From DAIDKA01 sp049792815 (GTDB lineage Bacteria > Pseudomonadota > Gammaproteobacteria > Steroidobacterales > Steroidobacteraceae), in contig JBARBG010000117.1 in assembly GCA_049792815.1 (NCBI GenBank), positions 1-53,473 on the forward strand: DNA of 53,473 nt, in the 5' to 3' direction. The notes beneath the pieces were generated by a model. It made no database searches, was not told the DNA's origin, and saw only the letters and a program-made list of their open reading frames with translations. Shown here one piece after another: positions 39,693 to 47,469 of the stretch. Position 1 is the stretch's first letter, and each line of letters begins with the position of its first letter. The position numbers were made by a program, and so were the translations under genes.

Positions 39693-41474
39693 TCAATGTC
39701 CACGATACAGTTCGGCAATCTCCGCGGCGAAGCGTGCCTGAATGGCCAGCCTCTTCGGCTTCAGGGTTGGGGTAATGAGCCCCGCGCCCACTGTCCAGGG
39801 CTCAAGCGATAGCCACACGGCCCGAGGCGTTGCATAACTTGGAAAGGCGCGCAGCGCCTCACCGATGCGCTCCAGCACCCAGTGCGTGGCGGTAACCGCG
39901 CGAAGATCGGCGGTCTGGGGATCCAGGCCCAGTTCGCGTGCCTGTTGGGCCCAGCGGGTTGCATTCAGCACTACAAGCGCAACCAGGTAGGGCCGTTGCT
40001 CCCCCAGCACCATGACTTGATCAAACATCGGGTCGCCGCCAATGGCCGTTTCGAGGTCTGCCGGTGCGATCTTCTCACCGGTCGAGGTCACGATGATGTC
40101 CTTGATCCGGCCCTTGATGTAAACGCGCCCATCCTTCAGCTGCGCCTGATCACCCGTATGCAACCAACCCTGCGGGTCAACCGCCAGCGCCGTCTCGGTT
40201 GGCCGCTGCCAATACCCCATCATGACGTTCGCACCCCGCGCCAGCAGCTCGTCGCGGTCGCCGACGCGCACGGAGACGCCGCTCACGGGCCGGCCGACTG
40301 AGGCTGGTTCATTATCGTCCGGCGTGTTACAGGCAATGACCGGAGCACTTTCGGTCATGCCGTATCCCTGAAGCAGCGTCACCCCCAGGGCCAGGAACGG
40401 CCGTGCCACCTCAGGCGCCAGCGCGGCCCCGCCCGTGACGGCTGCGCGCAGTCGCCCGCCAAACCGTGCGCGCAGGGGCTTGCCAACCAGGGGATCGAGC
40501 AGTGAATAGAGGAGCCGTGCGGGCAGCGATGAAGCCCGGCCGCGGCCCTGGTCATACTCAAATTGGCGCCAGCCGAGGTCAACCGCCCAGTCAAAGAGCT
40601 GCTTTTTCAGCCACGAGCCCTCGACGGTTTCCCGAAGGGCCGCATATGCACGCTCGTAGATTCGTGGCACCGAGACCAGGATCGTCGGTTTGATCGTGAC
40701 CAAATCCTCCATCAGTTGCGAAATGGAGCGGGCGTAGGCCACAGTCGCGCCCGCCGCGATGGGCAGATAGTAGCCAACGGTGCGTTCAAACGTGTGTGAG
40801 AGAGGCAGAAAAGACAGCAGCACGTCATCCTCATTCACTGGCATGGCTGCCAGGATCGAATTGACATTCGACAAGATGTTGCGATGTGACAGCATCACCC
40901 CTTTCGGACGCCCCGTTGTGCCGGAGGTGTACACGATCGCCGCGAGCGCGTCGGGTGAAATCGGTTGAGGACCGGGCGTCGGGCTCATCGAGCCGTCGGC
41001 CCTGGCCAGCCAATCATCGATGCACAATGCGATACCAGAAGCTGCCGGTTCGCCCTTGCCGAGGTATACGACACGCTGAAGCCGCGAAAATTGCGCTTGG
41101 AAAGGTGCCAGGGCAGCCCAGCGTGCCGCAGAGTCCACCACAAGCACGGAGGCGCCGCTGTCGGCGATCACGTAGGCCAGGCTCTCCGGATTGTCGATGA
41201 CGTGCAGCGGCACACACGCATATCCCGAGGCCAGCGCGGCCTGATCCAGGCAGACATGCTCCACGCTGTTTGGGACCAGTATCCCAATGCGTGCGCCGAC
41301 CGGAAGATTCTCGGCAACCAACGCCGCACGCCAGTGCCCCACTCTCGCTAGCACATCGGCCCACGAATAGCTGACCCATGCGTGACTGGCGATATCGAAC
41401 TGTCGATACGCGTCGCGTCCTGGCGTCAGACGCACACGAGACTCAAGCAGCTCCGATAGGGTTTCTGTGCCCAC
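39693..41474 (-). CDS. Long-chain acyl-CoA synthetase (AMP-forming, FadD15/FACS-like)
   Basis: 593 aa from a GTG (MGTETLSELLESRVRLTPGR). Adenylation motifs: IVYTSGTTGRPKGVMLSHRN (P-loop), FLPLSHTFERTVGYY, LLQGYGMTESAPVI, GWLHTGDQAQ and GRIKDIIVTSTGEKIAP. The order and the FERT segment fit long-chain acyl-CoA ligases. It activates fatty acids to acyl-CoA via acyl-AMP at the membrane face. It converges with the GNAT gene (3 nt between) and is followed on the other side by DUF2950/DUF3300, with a 41-nt gap, possibly forming one minus-strand transcription unit. Confidence 0.93.
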   Translation of the reverse strand: MGTETLSELLESRVRLTPGRDAYRQFDIASHAWVSYSWADVLARVGHWRAALVAENLPVGARIGILVPNSVEHVCLDQAALASGYACVPLHVIDNPESLAYVIADSGASVLVVDSAARWAALAPFQAQFSRLQRVVYLGKGEPAASGIALCIDDWLARADGSMSPTPGPQPISPDALAAIVYTSGTTGRPKGVMLSHRNILSNVNSILAAMPVNEDDVLLSFLPLSHTFERTVGYYLPIAAGATVAYARSISQLMEDLVTIKPTILVSVPRIYERAYAALRETVEGSWLKKQLFDWAVDLGWRQFEYDQGRGRASSLPARLLYSLLDPLVGKPLRARFGGRLRAAVTGGAALAPEVARPFLALGVTLLQGYGMTESAPVIACNTPDDNEPASVGRPVSGVSVRVGDRDELLARGANVMMGYWQRPTETALAVDPQGWLHTGDQAQLKDGRVYIKGRIKDIIVTSTGEKIAPADLETAIGGDPMFDQVMVLGEQRPYLVALVVLNATRWAQQARELGLDPQTADLRAVTATHWVLERIGEALRAFPSYATPRAVWLSLEPWTVGAGLITPTLKPKRLAIQARFAAEIAELYRGH

Positions 41475-41515
41475 GTCCCATGCTACAACGAACAGCCAGC
41501 CTATTTGGACCGCAA

Positions 41516-42436
41516 CTACGGCGCACGCCAGGTCGCATCAGGATTGAATTCAGTTATCTGAGCGGCCAGGCGCTCGGTGTGAGGGCCGAGGTTTCTCTCA
41601 AAGACAATGCCATTCTGATTGACGATGAAAGTCATGACACCCGAGTCCCCGAAGCGGGCGGGATAGGCGATAAGGCCGAAGCCCCGGGTCATGCGGCTGC
41701 CCACGAGGTAGCGCTTGGCGCCGCCCGAGGCAGCCGCCCCTTGGGCGGTCAGGATCCGAAAGTAATAGCCCTGGAAGGCATTCGAGCGATGACGCGATCC
41801 GGCGCCGGCGCGGGCGGTGTAGCCGCTGGCTCGGGCCTCGGCAACGAGCGGCCCCAAGGGGCTTTGCGGGTCGCCGGGTTTTGCGGGCCAATACAGCCCA
41901 TCCTGGTGGCCACCGGCGCTGGTGAACTTCTGCGCAAAGGCGCTCTGCCCGCCGATCTTGAGCGCCGCGTATTCGCGCTGCGCCTTGACGTACTCACGGC
42001 ACACCTCGATGACCTTGAGCTCGTTGCGCCCGATACGGCGATTGAGGATTTCCTCCTTGCCTGCCGCGGTGTCGAAATGCCACGCGTCGGCTGCAAGGAC
42101 GAGTGGGATGGGCAGCGGCCACTGCTCCTCCCCGACCATCAGCTGCGCTTGCTCCTGGCCTTTGCGTTCGATCCGGTGCGCCTCATCGTAGGCGGTCACG
42201 AAGTCCTGCCGTCCACGTCGATCAGCAATGGCGTCGCCGGAATGGATGAGCTCGCCACCCCGGGGGCCAAGTATCGCCAGCAGTCGTGTCTCGCTGTTGG
42301 CCCGGCTGGCGGCCACCAAGGCCTCAACCGCCAGCTCGGGAGTTGCAAAGTGTTGCTGGCCGATGAGCGGCGTGGCGGCCGCGATTGACGCCGCGAAGGC
42401 GACGACCACCAACCACGTGGTGCTGAATTTGAGCAT
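41516..42436 (-). CDS. DUF2950 exported protein
   Basis: 306 aa from MLKFSTTWLVVVAFAASIAA, a signal peptide. The DUF2950 body has FATPELAVEALVAASRANSE, LLAILGPRGGELIHSGDAIA, RQDFVTAYDEAHRIERKGQE, the Trp-rich WPLPIPLVLAADAWHFDTAA and GYYFRILTAQGAAASGGAKR. The function is unknown. It forms a recurrent pair with DUF3300 genes, as here. GGGGA 5 nt before the ATG decides 42436 over longer starts. It lies 44 nt after the DUF3300 gene. Confidence 0.88.
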   Translation of the reverse strand: MLKFSTTWLVVVAFAASIAAATPLIGQQHFATPELAVEALVAASRANSETRLLAILGPRGGELIHSGDAIADRRGRQDFVTAYDEAHRIERKGQEQAQLMVGEEQWPLPIPLVLAADAWHFDTAAGKEEILNRRIGRNELKVIEVCREYVKAQREYAALKIGGQSAFAQKFTSAGGHQDGLYWPAKPGDPQSPLGPLVAEARASGYTARAGAGSRHRSNAFQGYYFRILTAQGAAASGGAKRYLVGSRMTRGFGLIAYPARFGDSGVMTFIVNQNGIVFERNLGPHTERLAAQITEFNPDATWRAP

Positions 42437-42480
42437 GGTATCCCCAATGACGAAACGGCGATGCATGTGGTTGAGCATGA

Positions 42481-43629
42481 TCAGCGATCGCGCCCGCCGC
42501 GACCCCCACCGCCGCCGCCGCCGCGAGAACCGCCACCGCCGGAGGGTGCCGACACCGGTGCGGAGCGACTACCCGCGCCACGTGCCGCCTCCTGGCGTAC
42601 TTGCGCACCACCACCGTATGACTCGAAGGCCGGGGGCGCGGGGCGATAGCTGGGTGTCACGGATCTCGTGGGGGCTTCCCGAGGCGCGATCGGCACCGTG
42701 GGTCGCGAGGCCGGGCCCCGTTGTCCTTCTGTAGGCGCCGGATAGCCGCGTACATCCCGACGTGCTGCCTCCGACTGGCCCTGGAAACGGGCCGCGACCC
42801 CGTTATCGCGATAGGGCACGCCGCGGCGATGCACCGGGTTATGTAGCCAGGGGCCGTTGTGCCCCGGTCCCCGCCCCGGCGTCCAGCCAAAGTAATGATG
42901 CGGCCAGTCCCAGTAACCCCATCCCCAGAATGGCCCGAGGATGGGAAACCCCACACCGAAGCCGATCCACAGCCCGCCCATGAGAACCATGCCAGGGGGC
43001 GCCAGGAAAAACATCGGCGGCAGGTCAGGCCACGGCCACGGACCGTAGATCACATTGGGATCGTAGTACGGAACGTATACCAGACCGGGCTCGGCCGGCT
43101 GAATCTCAATGTCCTGGTCGTTGGTCGTGACGGTCTGCTGGGGCGTTGAACTCAGTGAGCCCGCCGTCGCCGCCCGGTGCCGCAGGCGTTGGATCGAATC
43201 CATGACCGCGCCCTGCTGCGCGAGAAAGGCATCGCCCAGCTGCTCGCTCCACTCCAGGTCGCGGTCCATTTCCTCCAGAACCTGCGGAAACGCCACCAGC
43301 GATTTCACGCTCAGGTCCCACGATTTCTCCTGCAATGCAGCCGTCAGAGCGCCGCCCCGCAGCGCCGCGTTGGCGGGATCCTGCAGCCAGCGGTGCGCCT
43401 CCACGATCTCAAGCGGATAGGTTGCCGCTGTCAGAATCTGGCCGACCAAGGGATCCGGATACAAGGCAATGGGCGCGGTCAACTGGTCCAACTGCGCCGT
43501 ACTGAGTAGCGCAGTTGGCGCCCCGGCATAAGCGGCCGGGCCCGGTGTATCCACCTGCGCTTGCAAATTTAGCGACACCAGACTCAGCAAGCCCAGGGCA
43601 CCGAACGCAATGCGAAGAGGCCCCTTCAT
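42481..43629 (-). CDS. DUF3300 exported protein with Arg/Gly-rich tail
   Basis: 382 aa from MKGPLRIAFGALGLLSLVSL (signal peptide ending LQAQ). The DUF3300 domain contains QLDQLTAPIALYPDPLVGQI, LTAATYPLEIVEAHRWLQDP, SVKSLVAFPQVLEEMDRDLE and YVPYYDPNVIYGPWPWPDLP. An aromatic/Pro stretch (GPFWGWGYWDWPHHYFGWTP) and a disordered C-terminus of Ser/Gly/Arg repeats (SGGGGSRGGGGGGGRGGRDR) follow. It is probably periplasmic or surface-attached. The tail could bind nucleic acid or polyanions. AGAGG abuts the ATG at 43641 and is 12 nt from 43629, so the start is uncertain by four codons. Confidence 0.85.
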   Translation of the reverse strand: MKGPLRIAFGALGLLSLVSLNLQAQVDTPGPAAYAGAPTALLSTAQLDQLTAPIALYPDPLVGQILTAATYPLEIVEAHRWLQDPANAALRGGALTAALQEKSWDLSVKSLVAFPQVLEEMDRDLEWSEQLGDAFLAQQGAVMDSIQRLRHRAATAGSLSSTPQQTVTTNDQDIEIQPAEPGLVYVPYYDPNVIYGPWPWPDLPPMFFLAPPGMVLMGGLWIGFGVGFPILGPFWGWGYWDWPHHYFGWTPGRGPGHNGPWLHNPVHRRGVPYRDNGVAARFQGQSEAARRDVRGYPAPTEGQRGPASRPTVPIAPREAPTRSVTPSYRPAPPAFESYGGGAQVRQEAARGAGSRSAPVSAPSGGGGSRGGGGGGGRGGRDR

Positions 43630-43645
43630 GTGTCGCTTCATCCTC

Positions 43646-43662
43646 TGTCGTACGGAACGACA
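43646..43662. promoter_or_regulatory. Inverted repeat upstream of DUF3300
   Basis: TGTCGT and ACGACA are perfect 6-bp inverted arms around ACGGA, in the 57-bp gap between the CBS-BON and DUF3300 genes. It includes a GTAC but not the TACGTA core. It is a possible operator for the DUF3300-DUF2950 pair. Confidence 0.25.
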
Positions 43663-43686
43663 TTATCAGCGTGGCCCTGGGACAAT

Positions 43687-44415
43687 TTAGGCAGCGGTGC
43701 GCTCATCACCCGCTCCCTGGCTGACCACTGCTCCAGAGATCGGTTCAATACAGATCATATGGTCACGAACGCTGCGCGCCCCGCGGGTGTTTTCGGCAAT
43801 CACCCGCAGCGCGGTGCGCATTCGGTCATCGGTTATGAGTCCATGCAGTCCGATCACGCCGTCCTTCACTTCGCAATCCACTGCAACTCGCGGAGTCCAG
43901 TACTGTCCGTCCATTTCCTTGAGAAATCGCGTGCGAATCTGCGCATCGGTAATCGCGGGCGCCTCACCGCTCCCCGGCATCACCTTCGCCAGCGCCTTGA
44001 CCAGATCAGCGCGCGCGACGATTCCCACCAGATGACCGTCTTCAAGCACCGGCAGACGCTTCACCCGACGGGATTCCATGGTGGCAACAACCTCGGCGAG
44101 CGAGGTGTCCGGCGTGACTGAGATCACGTCGCCGTCGATCACCTCGTCCACTTTTCTCGCATGCGAGTGCACATAGTCCTGCGCCACGCGCCCCGGTGAC
44201 AAAAAGGCCGCCAACCAGCTGGTGCGGTGGGCAGTACCCGTTTCCGCGCGTTTCAGCAAATCCCCTTCAGTGATCATGCCGATCACCGCACCCTGGTCAT
44301 TGACGACGGGTAGACCGCTGATGCGATTTTGAATCATCAGGCGCGCAGCATCCGCAAGGGAGGCTCGGCCCGATACGGTCACGACCTCTCTATTCATTAC
44401 ATCTGACGCTTTCAC
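43687..44415 (-). CDS. CBS-CBS-BON fusion protein
   Basis: 242 aa. CBS1 is MKASDVMNREVVTVSGRASL with GLPVVNDQGAVIGMITEGDL; CBS2 is GDVISVTPDTSLAEVVATME with VKRLPVLEDGHLVGIVARAD. From about residue 155 a BON domain follows (RVAVDCEVKDGVIGLHGLIT, ARSVRDHMICIEP). The arrangement couples a nucleotide-sensing module to a BON domain within one chain. It is a widespread bacterial architecture, but here it joins the two most repeated families of the island. It is divergent from the nitroreductase gene with 160 bp between. Confidence 0.92.
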   Translation of the reverse strand: MKASDVMNREVVTVSGRASLADAARLMIQNRISGLPVVNDQGAVIGMITEGDLLKRAETGTAHRTSWLAAFLSPGRVAQDYVHSHARKVDEVIDGDVISVTPDTSLAEVVATMESRRVKRLPVLEDGHLVGIVARADLVKALAKVMPGSGEAPAITDAQIRTRFLKEMDGQYWTPRVAVDCEVKDGVIGLHGLITDDRMRTALRVIAENTRGARSVRDHMICIEPISGAVVSQGAGDERTAA

Positions 44416-44499
44416 GTGGGTACCTCCGAATAACCGTTCTTGAAGTCTGGCACTCCCTGGCGCCTCCTCGAATCAGTACAAACCCCAACATCCCGAAAT

Positions 44500-44514
44500 T
44501 CTTCTAAGTAGAAA
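44500..44514. promoter_or_regulatory. Possible FixJ-like half-site in CBS-BON/nitroreductase gap
   Basis: CTAAGTAG at 44504-44511 matches seven of eight positions of GTAMGTAG and lies inside a TTCT...AGAA partial palindrome. AGTACAAAC at 44475-44483 also recalls the GTACAA sites. The 160-bp divergent gap otherwise shows no clear elements. This is a weak candidate. Confidence 0.25.
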
Positions 44515-44575
44515 CCTCAGTGTTGGCGCCGTTACCGATTGGTTAGCCTGAACCTGTGGGTCGACAGAGGATAGG

Positions 44576-45151
44576 ATGATGAATATTGCTGAGGCAATCT
44601 GCGGACGGCGCTCCACGCGCGAGTATCAGACCCGTGTTCCCGGTGAGAGCCTGATCGGCTCGCTCATCGAGGCTGCGACCCTGGCGCCCAATGCCGTCAA
44701 CGAGCAGCCCTCGACGTTCACCGTCGTTCGCGATCAGGGGGTGCTCAATCAGCTCTCCCATGACGCGAAAGCCCACCTGCTCGCCACCATGGCCCCCGGA
44801 ACCACCCCTGGAGCCCGAGCCGAGCACTTTCGCGTGAGGCTCGACAATCCGGATTTTCAGATTTTCTATCACGCACCGGTGCTGATTCTGATCTCGGGGA
44901 ACACCCCCGGTTCCTACATCGTCGAGGACTGCGCGCTGGCGGCCGAGAATCTGATGCTCACGGCCCATTCCCTGGGACTCGGGAGCTGCTGGATCGGCTT
45001 GGCGCAGAGCTATCTGGGTACGCCCGCCGGCAAGAAAGCGCTGGGATTGCCCGGCTCATGGATACCGGTGGCACCGATTATCATCGGCTATCCGAGTGCA
45101 CCGCCGGCGGCGGTTTCGCGCAAGGCGGCCGAGGTGCGGTGGGTCGGTTAG
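44576..45151 (+). CDS. Nitroreductase-family flavoprotein
   Basis: 191 aa. MMNIAEAICGRRSTREYQTR is the N-terminal FMN-binding arginine cluster. LIEAATLAPNAVNEQPSTFT carries the second FMN segment, and EDCALAAENLMLTAHSLGLG followed by SCWIGL the third, all typical. It should reduce nitro compounds, quinones or similar electrophiles with NAD(P)H, as a cytoplasmic dimer. AGAGG lies 5 nt before the ATG at 44576; 44579 is also possible. A second nitroreductase follows after 14 nt. DosR-regulon nitroreductases (Acg, Rv3131) hold a similar place in mycobacteria. Confidence 0.93.
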   Translation: MMNIAEAICGRRSTREYQTRVPGESLIGSLIEAATLAPNAVNEQPSTFTVVRDQGVLNQLSHDAKAHLLATMAPGTTPGARAEHFRVRLDNPDFQIFYHAPVLILISGNTPGSYIVEDCALAAENLMLTAHSLGLGSCWIGLAQSYLGTPAGKKALGLPGSWIPVAPIIIGYPSAPPAAVSRKAAEVRWVG

Positions 45152-45165
45152 GCGAGGGAACGCCG

Positions 45166-45798
45166 ATGGACAAAACGCTGTCGGCGATTCGACTGCCCAG
45201 GCCGCCGGAAGATCACGGTCTGTCGCTGCTTGCGGCACTGAAACAGCGCAGGACCGTGCGCGAGTTCAGCGCCTTGCCATTATCGCTGCCACAGATTTCG
45301 AATCTGCTGTGGGCTGCCTATGGCGTGAATCGCCACCAAGGTCCTTTTGGACTGGCTGGAAGAACCGCGGCTTCGGCCAGCAACTCTCAGGAAATCGATG
45401 TTTACGTCGCCCTCGAGGACGGCGCTTACTTATACGATGCTCTCAACAGCCAATTGATTCCCATCGTCGCCCACGACCTGCGTGCTCGCGCACTGACCCC
45501 GGGTCAGCAAAGCACCGGGGCCAAGGCGCCTGTGCAACTGATCTATGCCGTGGACCTGCGCCGGCTGACTCACACGGCCGGCTTTGATGAGCCGGGATTG
45601 CACGATCCTGAGGTCCAGAAGTCGTATTACTACGTCGATACCGGAATGATTGCCGGGAATGTCTATCTGTTTGCAGCCGCCCACGGGCTGGCCGCCTGGT
45701 TCCACAACTGTGACCGAAGCGCCCTGGCGCAACGCCTGGGATTGCGACCCGAGCAACACATACTGTTCGCGCAGTCGATAGGCTACCCGCGCACCTGA
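45166..45798 (+). CDS. SagB/ThcOx-type nitroreductase-family protein
   Basis: 210 aa from MDKTLSAIRLPRPPEDHGLS. The family features are LAALKQRRTVREFSALPLSL, QISNLLWAAYGVNRHQGPFG, RTAASASNSQEIDVYVALED and GMIAGNVYLFAAAHGLAAWF followed by HNCDRSALAQRLGL. It is the SagB-like branch of flavin oxidoreductases. No cyclodehydratase or precursor peptide is nearby, so a link to azole natural products is unlikely; a redox role is more probable. GAGGGAACGCCG precedes the ATG. It is co-transcribed with the nitroreductase upstream. Confidence 0.88.
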   Translation: MDKTLSAIRLPRPPEDHGLSLLAALKQRRTVREFSALPLSLPQISNLLWAAYGVNRHQGPFGLAGRTAASASNSQEIDVYVALEDGAYLYDALNSQLIPIVAHDLRARALTPGQQSTGAKAPVQLIYAVDLRRLTHTAGFDEPGLHDPEVQKSYYYVDTGMIAGNVYLFAAAHGLAAWFHNCDRSALAQRLGLRPEQHILFAQSIGYPRT

Positions 45799-45853
45799 TT
45801 TGATCCGCCCTAGCCCAGATCCTTCAGGATCTCCTCCATGGCCCTGACGGCAA

Positions 45854-46339
45854 ATGTCCGTTTCTATTGTAAAAATAGTAAGTTACAGATGTTTCGTGCC
45901 GAAAGCGGTCCATGACCGGTTGTATTTCCTGCGGAACCAGAAGAGCCTGGGCGTCAAGAGCGGTTCGCTCGGCACCCTCGAGAAGATCGCGGGCGGCGTC
46001 CTACAGGTGAAGCTCGACTCCGGCCAGCGCGTCGCCGTGGACAGCCGTTTCTACCAGGACCTCGAGCACGGTTATGCCGCCACGGTTGATAAGGCGCGGG
46101 GTGTCACGGTGGACCGCAGCTACGTGGCGCTCTCTCGCCATAGGCGGGACGCGCGGCCCAAGGAACTGGCGCATGATGACCTGGACCGTGAAATGGCTGA
46201 CATTGATGCCAAGCGGCAGCAGGGCGCGCAGCGGTGGCGCGAACAGCGCGCGGGTATGGGCATGAGCCAGCGACCTGAGGCACTCTCGCAGCCGTCCCCC
46301 GCAATGTGGCATGGACCAGCCAAAGTGCTGGATTTGTAG
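45854..46339 (+). pseudogene. Remnant of a TraA-type conjugative relaxase/helicase
   Basis: 161 codons are open, but only from about 45905 is there homology: HDRLYFLRNQKSLGVKSGSL (as in TraA 'GDR..FLRN..SLGVKNG.LG'), then VLQVKLDSGQRVAVDSRFYQ, HGYAATVDKARGVTVDR and SYVALSRHR. In complete TraA/MobA relaxases the GxTVDR helicase motif is separated from YVALSRHR by about 10-20 residues. Here they are fused, so an internal deletion has occurred. The large N-terminal relaxase and helicase parts are missing. The remainder of the 564-bp gap (45799-46362) holds a short hairpin at 45817-45832 and nothing else recognisable. This is a scar of past conjugative DNA. Confidence 0.75.
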
Positions 46340-46362
46340 CGCTAAGTCGATCACCTTCCCTC

Positions 46363-47469
46363 ATGGTCATACTGACTCTTAACTGCGGCAGCACCTCCGT
46401 CAAAAGCGCCTGGTACAGCCCGCGTGCCACTGTCCAGGAACGCAAGGGCGCCAAGAGTTTCTCCGCCACGACCGTGCCGCGCGAGGCATTAAGGGAATTG
46501 ACGGGTCTGCTGGGCGGGCCGCCGGCCGCGGTGGCGCACCGCATCGTGCATGGAGGCAATCGGTTTGTCCGCCATGCCATCATCGCGCCGGAGGTGATTG
46601 CAGCACTGTACGAGCTCGGAGAGCTCGCACCGCTGCACAATCCCCCTGCGCTGCGTTGGGTACGCGCCGCTCAAGAACACTGGCCGGACATACCGCACAT
46701 CGCGGTGTTCGATACGGTGTTCTTTGCTGCCATGCCGAGAGTGGCGCGGGAATATGCACTGCCTGCTGCGATGGGAGTGGACCTGGGTGTCCGTCGTTAC
46801 GGATTTCATGGTTTGGCACACGAGTCCATGTGGCATAGCTGGTGCGCAAGGCACCCCGAGCTGCCGAAAGGCGGCCGCCTGATCACCTTGCAACTGGGGG
46901 GAGGATGTTCGATCACGGCGTCGCGAGGTGGCGAACCATTGGACACGTCCATGGGGTTCTCGCCACTTGAGGGATTGGTCATGGAGACCCGCTGTGGCGA
47001 CATTGACGCCTCCGTCGTGGAATATCTGCAAGGCAGGCTTGGGCTGCCGGCCACTGAAGTCATCGCCCGACTGAATCGGGAGTCGGGACTGGTCGGATTG
47101 GCGGGTAGCGGCAAATGGGCTGAACTGCTGGCCGAGGAATCGGTGCAGGCACGCTTTGCGTTTGAGCTCTACTGTTACCGCATCCGCAAGTACGTGGGGT
47201 CCTATTTGGCCGTTCTGCAAGGATGCGATGGCATCGTCTTTGGCGGTGGTGTCGGTGAGCACATTCCCGAGGTGCGCGCCCAGGCGCTGCAGGGGTTTGA
47301 GTGGGCCGGGCTGTCGCTGGATAGCGCGCGAAATGGCGCGGCGCGCGGCGGCGCAGCGCAAATTGCCGCTCCGACTTCCACGATCGGCATCGAAGTCGCT
47401 ACCGTCGATGAGGAGCAGCTCATGGTCAAGGCCTGCATCGGGCTGATTGGAAGTTCCCTGGTCTCTTGA
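46363..47469 (+). CDS. ackA: Acetate/propionate kinase family protein (AckA-like, divergent phosphate loop)
   Basis: 368 aa from MVILTLNCGSTSVKSAWYSP. Family motifs are largely present: AHRIVHGG, LAPLHNPPALRWV, AVFDTVFFAAMPR, RRYGFHGLAHES, LDTSMGFSPLEGLVMETRCG, GIVFGGGVGEH and TVDEEQLMVKA. The normally invariant HLGNG is LQLGGG here: the His becomes Gln and the Asn becomes Gly, both phosphate-site positions in characterised acetate kinases. If active it would convert acetyl-P plus ADP to acetate plus ATP, completing the phosphoketolase branch. The start at 46363 matches the family. It lies just after the relaxase remnant; its stop overlaps the MFS start (TTGA). Confidence 0.87.
   Translation: MVILTLNCGSTSVKSAWYSPRATVQERKGAKSFSATTVPREALRELTGLLGGPPAAVAHRIVHGGNRFVRHAIIAPEVIAALYELGELAPLHNPPALRWVRAAQEHWPDIPHIAVFDTVFFAAMPRVAREYALPAAMGVDLGVRRYGFHGLAHESMWHSWCARHPELPKGGRLITLQLGGGCSITASRGGEPLDTSMGFSPLEGLVMETRCGDIDASVVEYLQGRLGLPATEVIARLNRESGLVGLAGSGKWAELLAEESVQARFAFELYCYRIRKYVGSYLAVLQGCDGIVFGGGVGEHIPEVRAQALQGFEWAGLSLDSARNGAARGGAAQIAAPTSTIGIEVATVDEEQLMVKACIGLIGSSLVS

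Noticed and set aside
42481..42560. GC-rich tandem repeat
   Set aside because: It encodes the Arg/Gly-rich C-terminus of the DUF3300 protein.
45817..45832. AGATCCT-TC-AGGATCT hairpin after the SagB-like gene
   Set aside because: The two-base loop is too tight and no T-run follows, so it is not a convincing terminator. On the minus strand it encodes the end of a short frame (MEEILKDLG) that I could not assign.
45854..45904. Start of an intact gene at 45854
   Set aside because: The first 17 codons show no relaxase homology and no ribosome-binding site; the frame is simply open ahead of the remnant.
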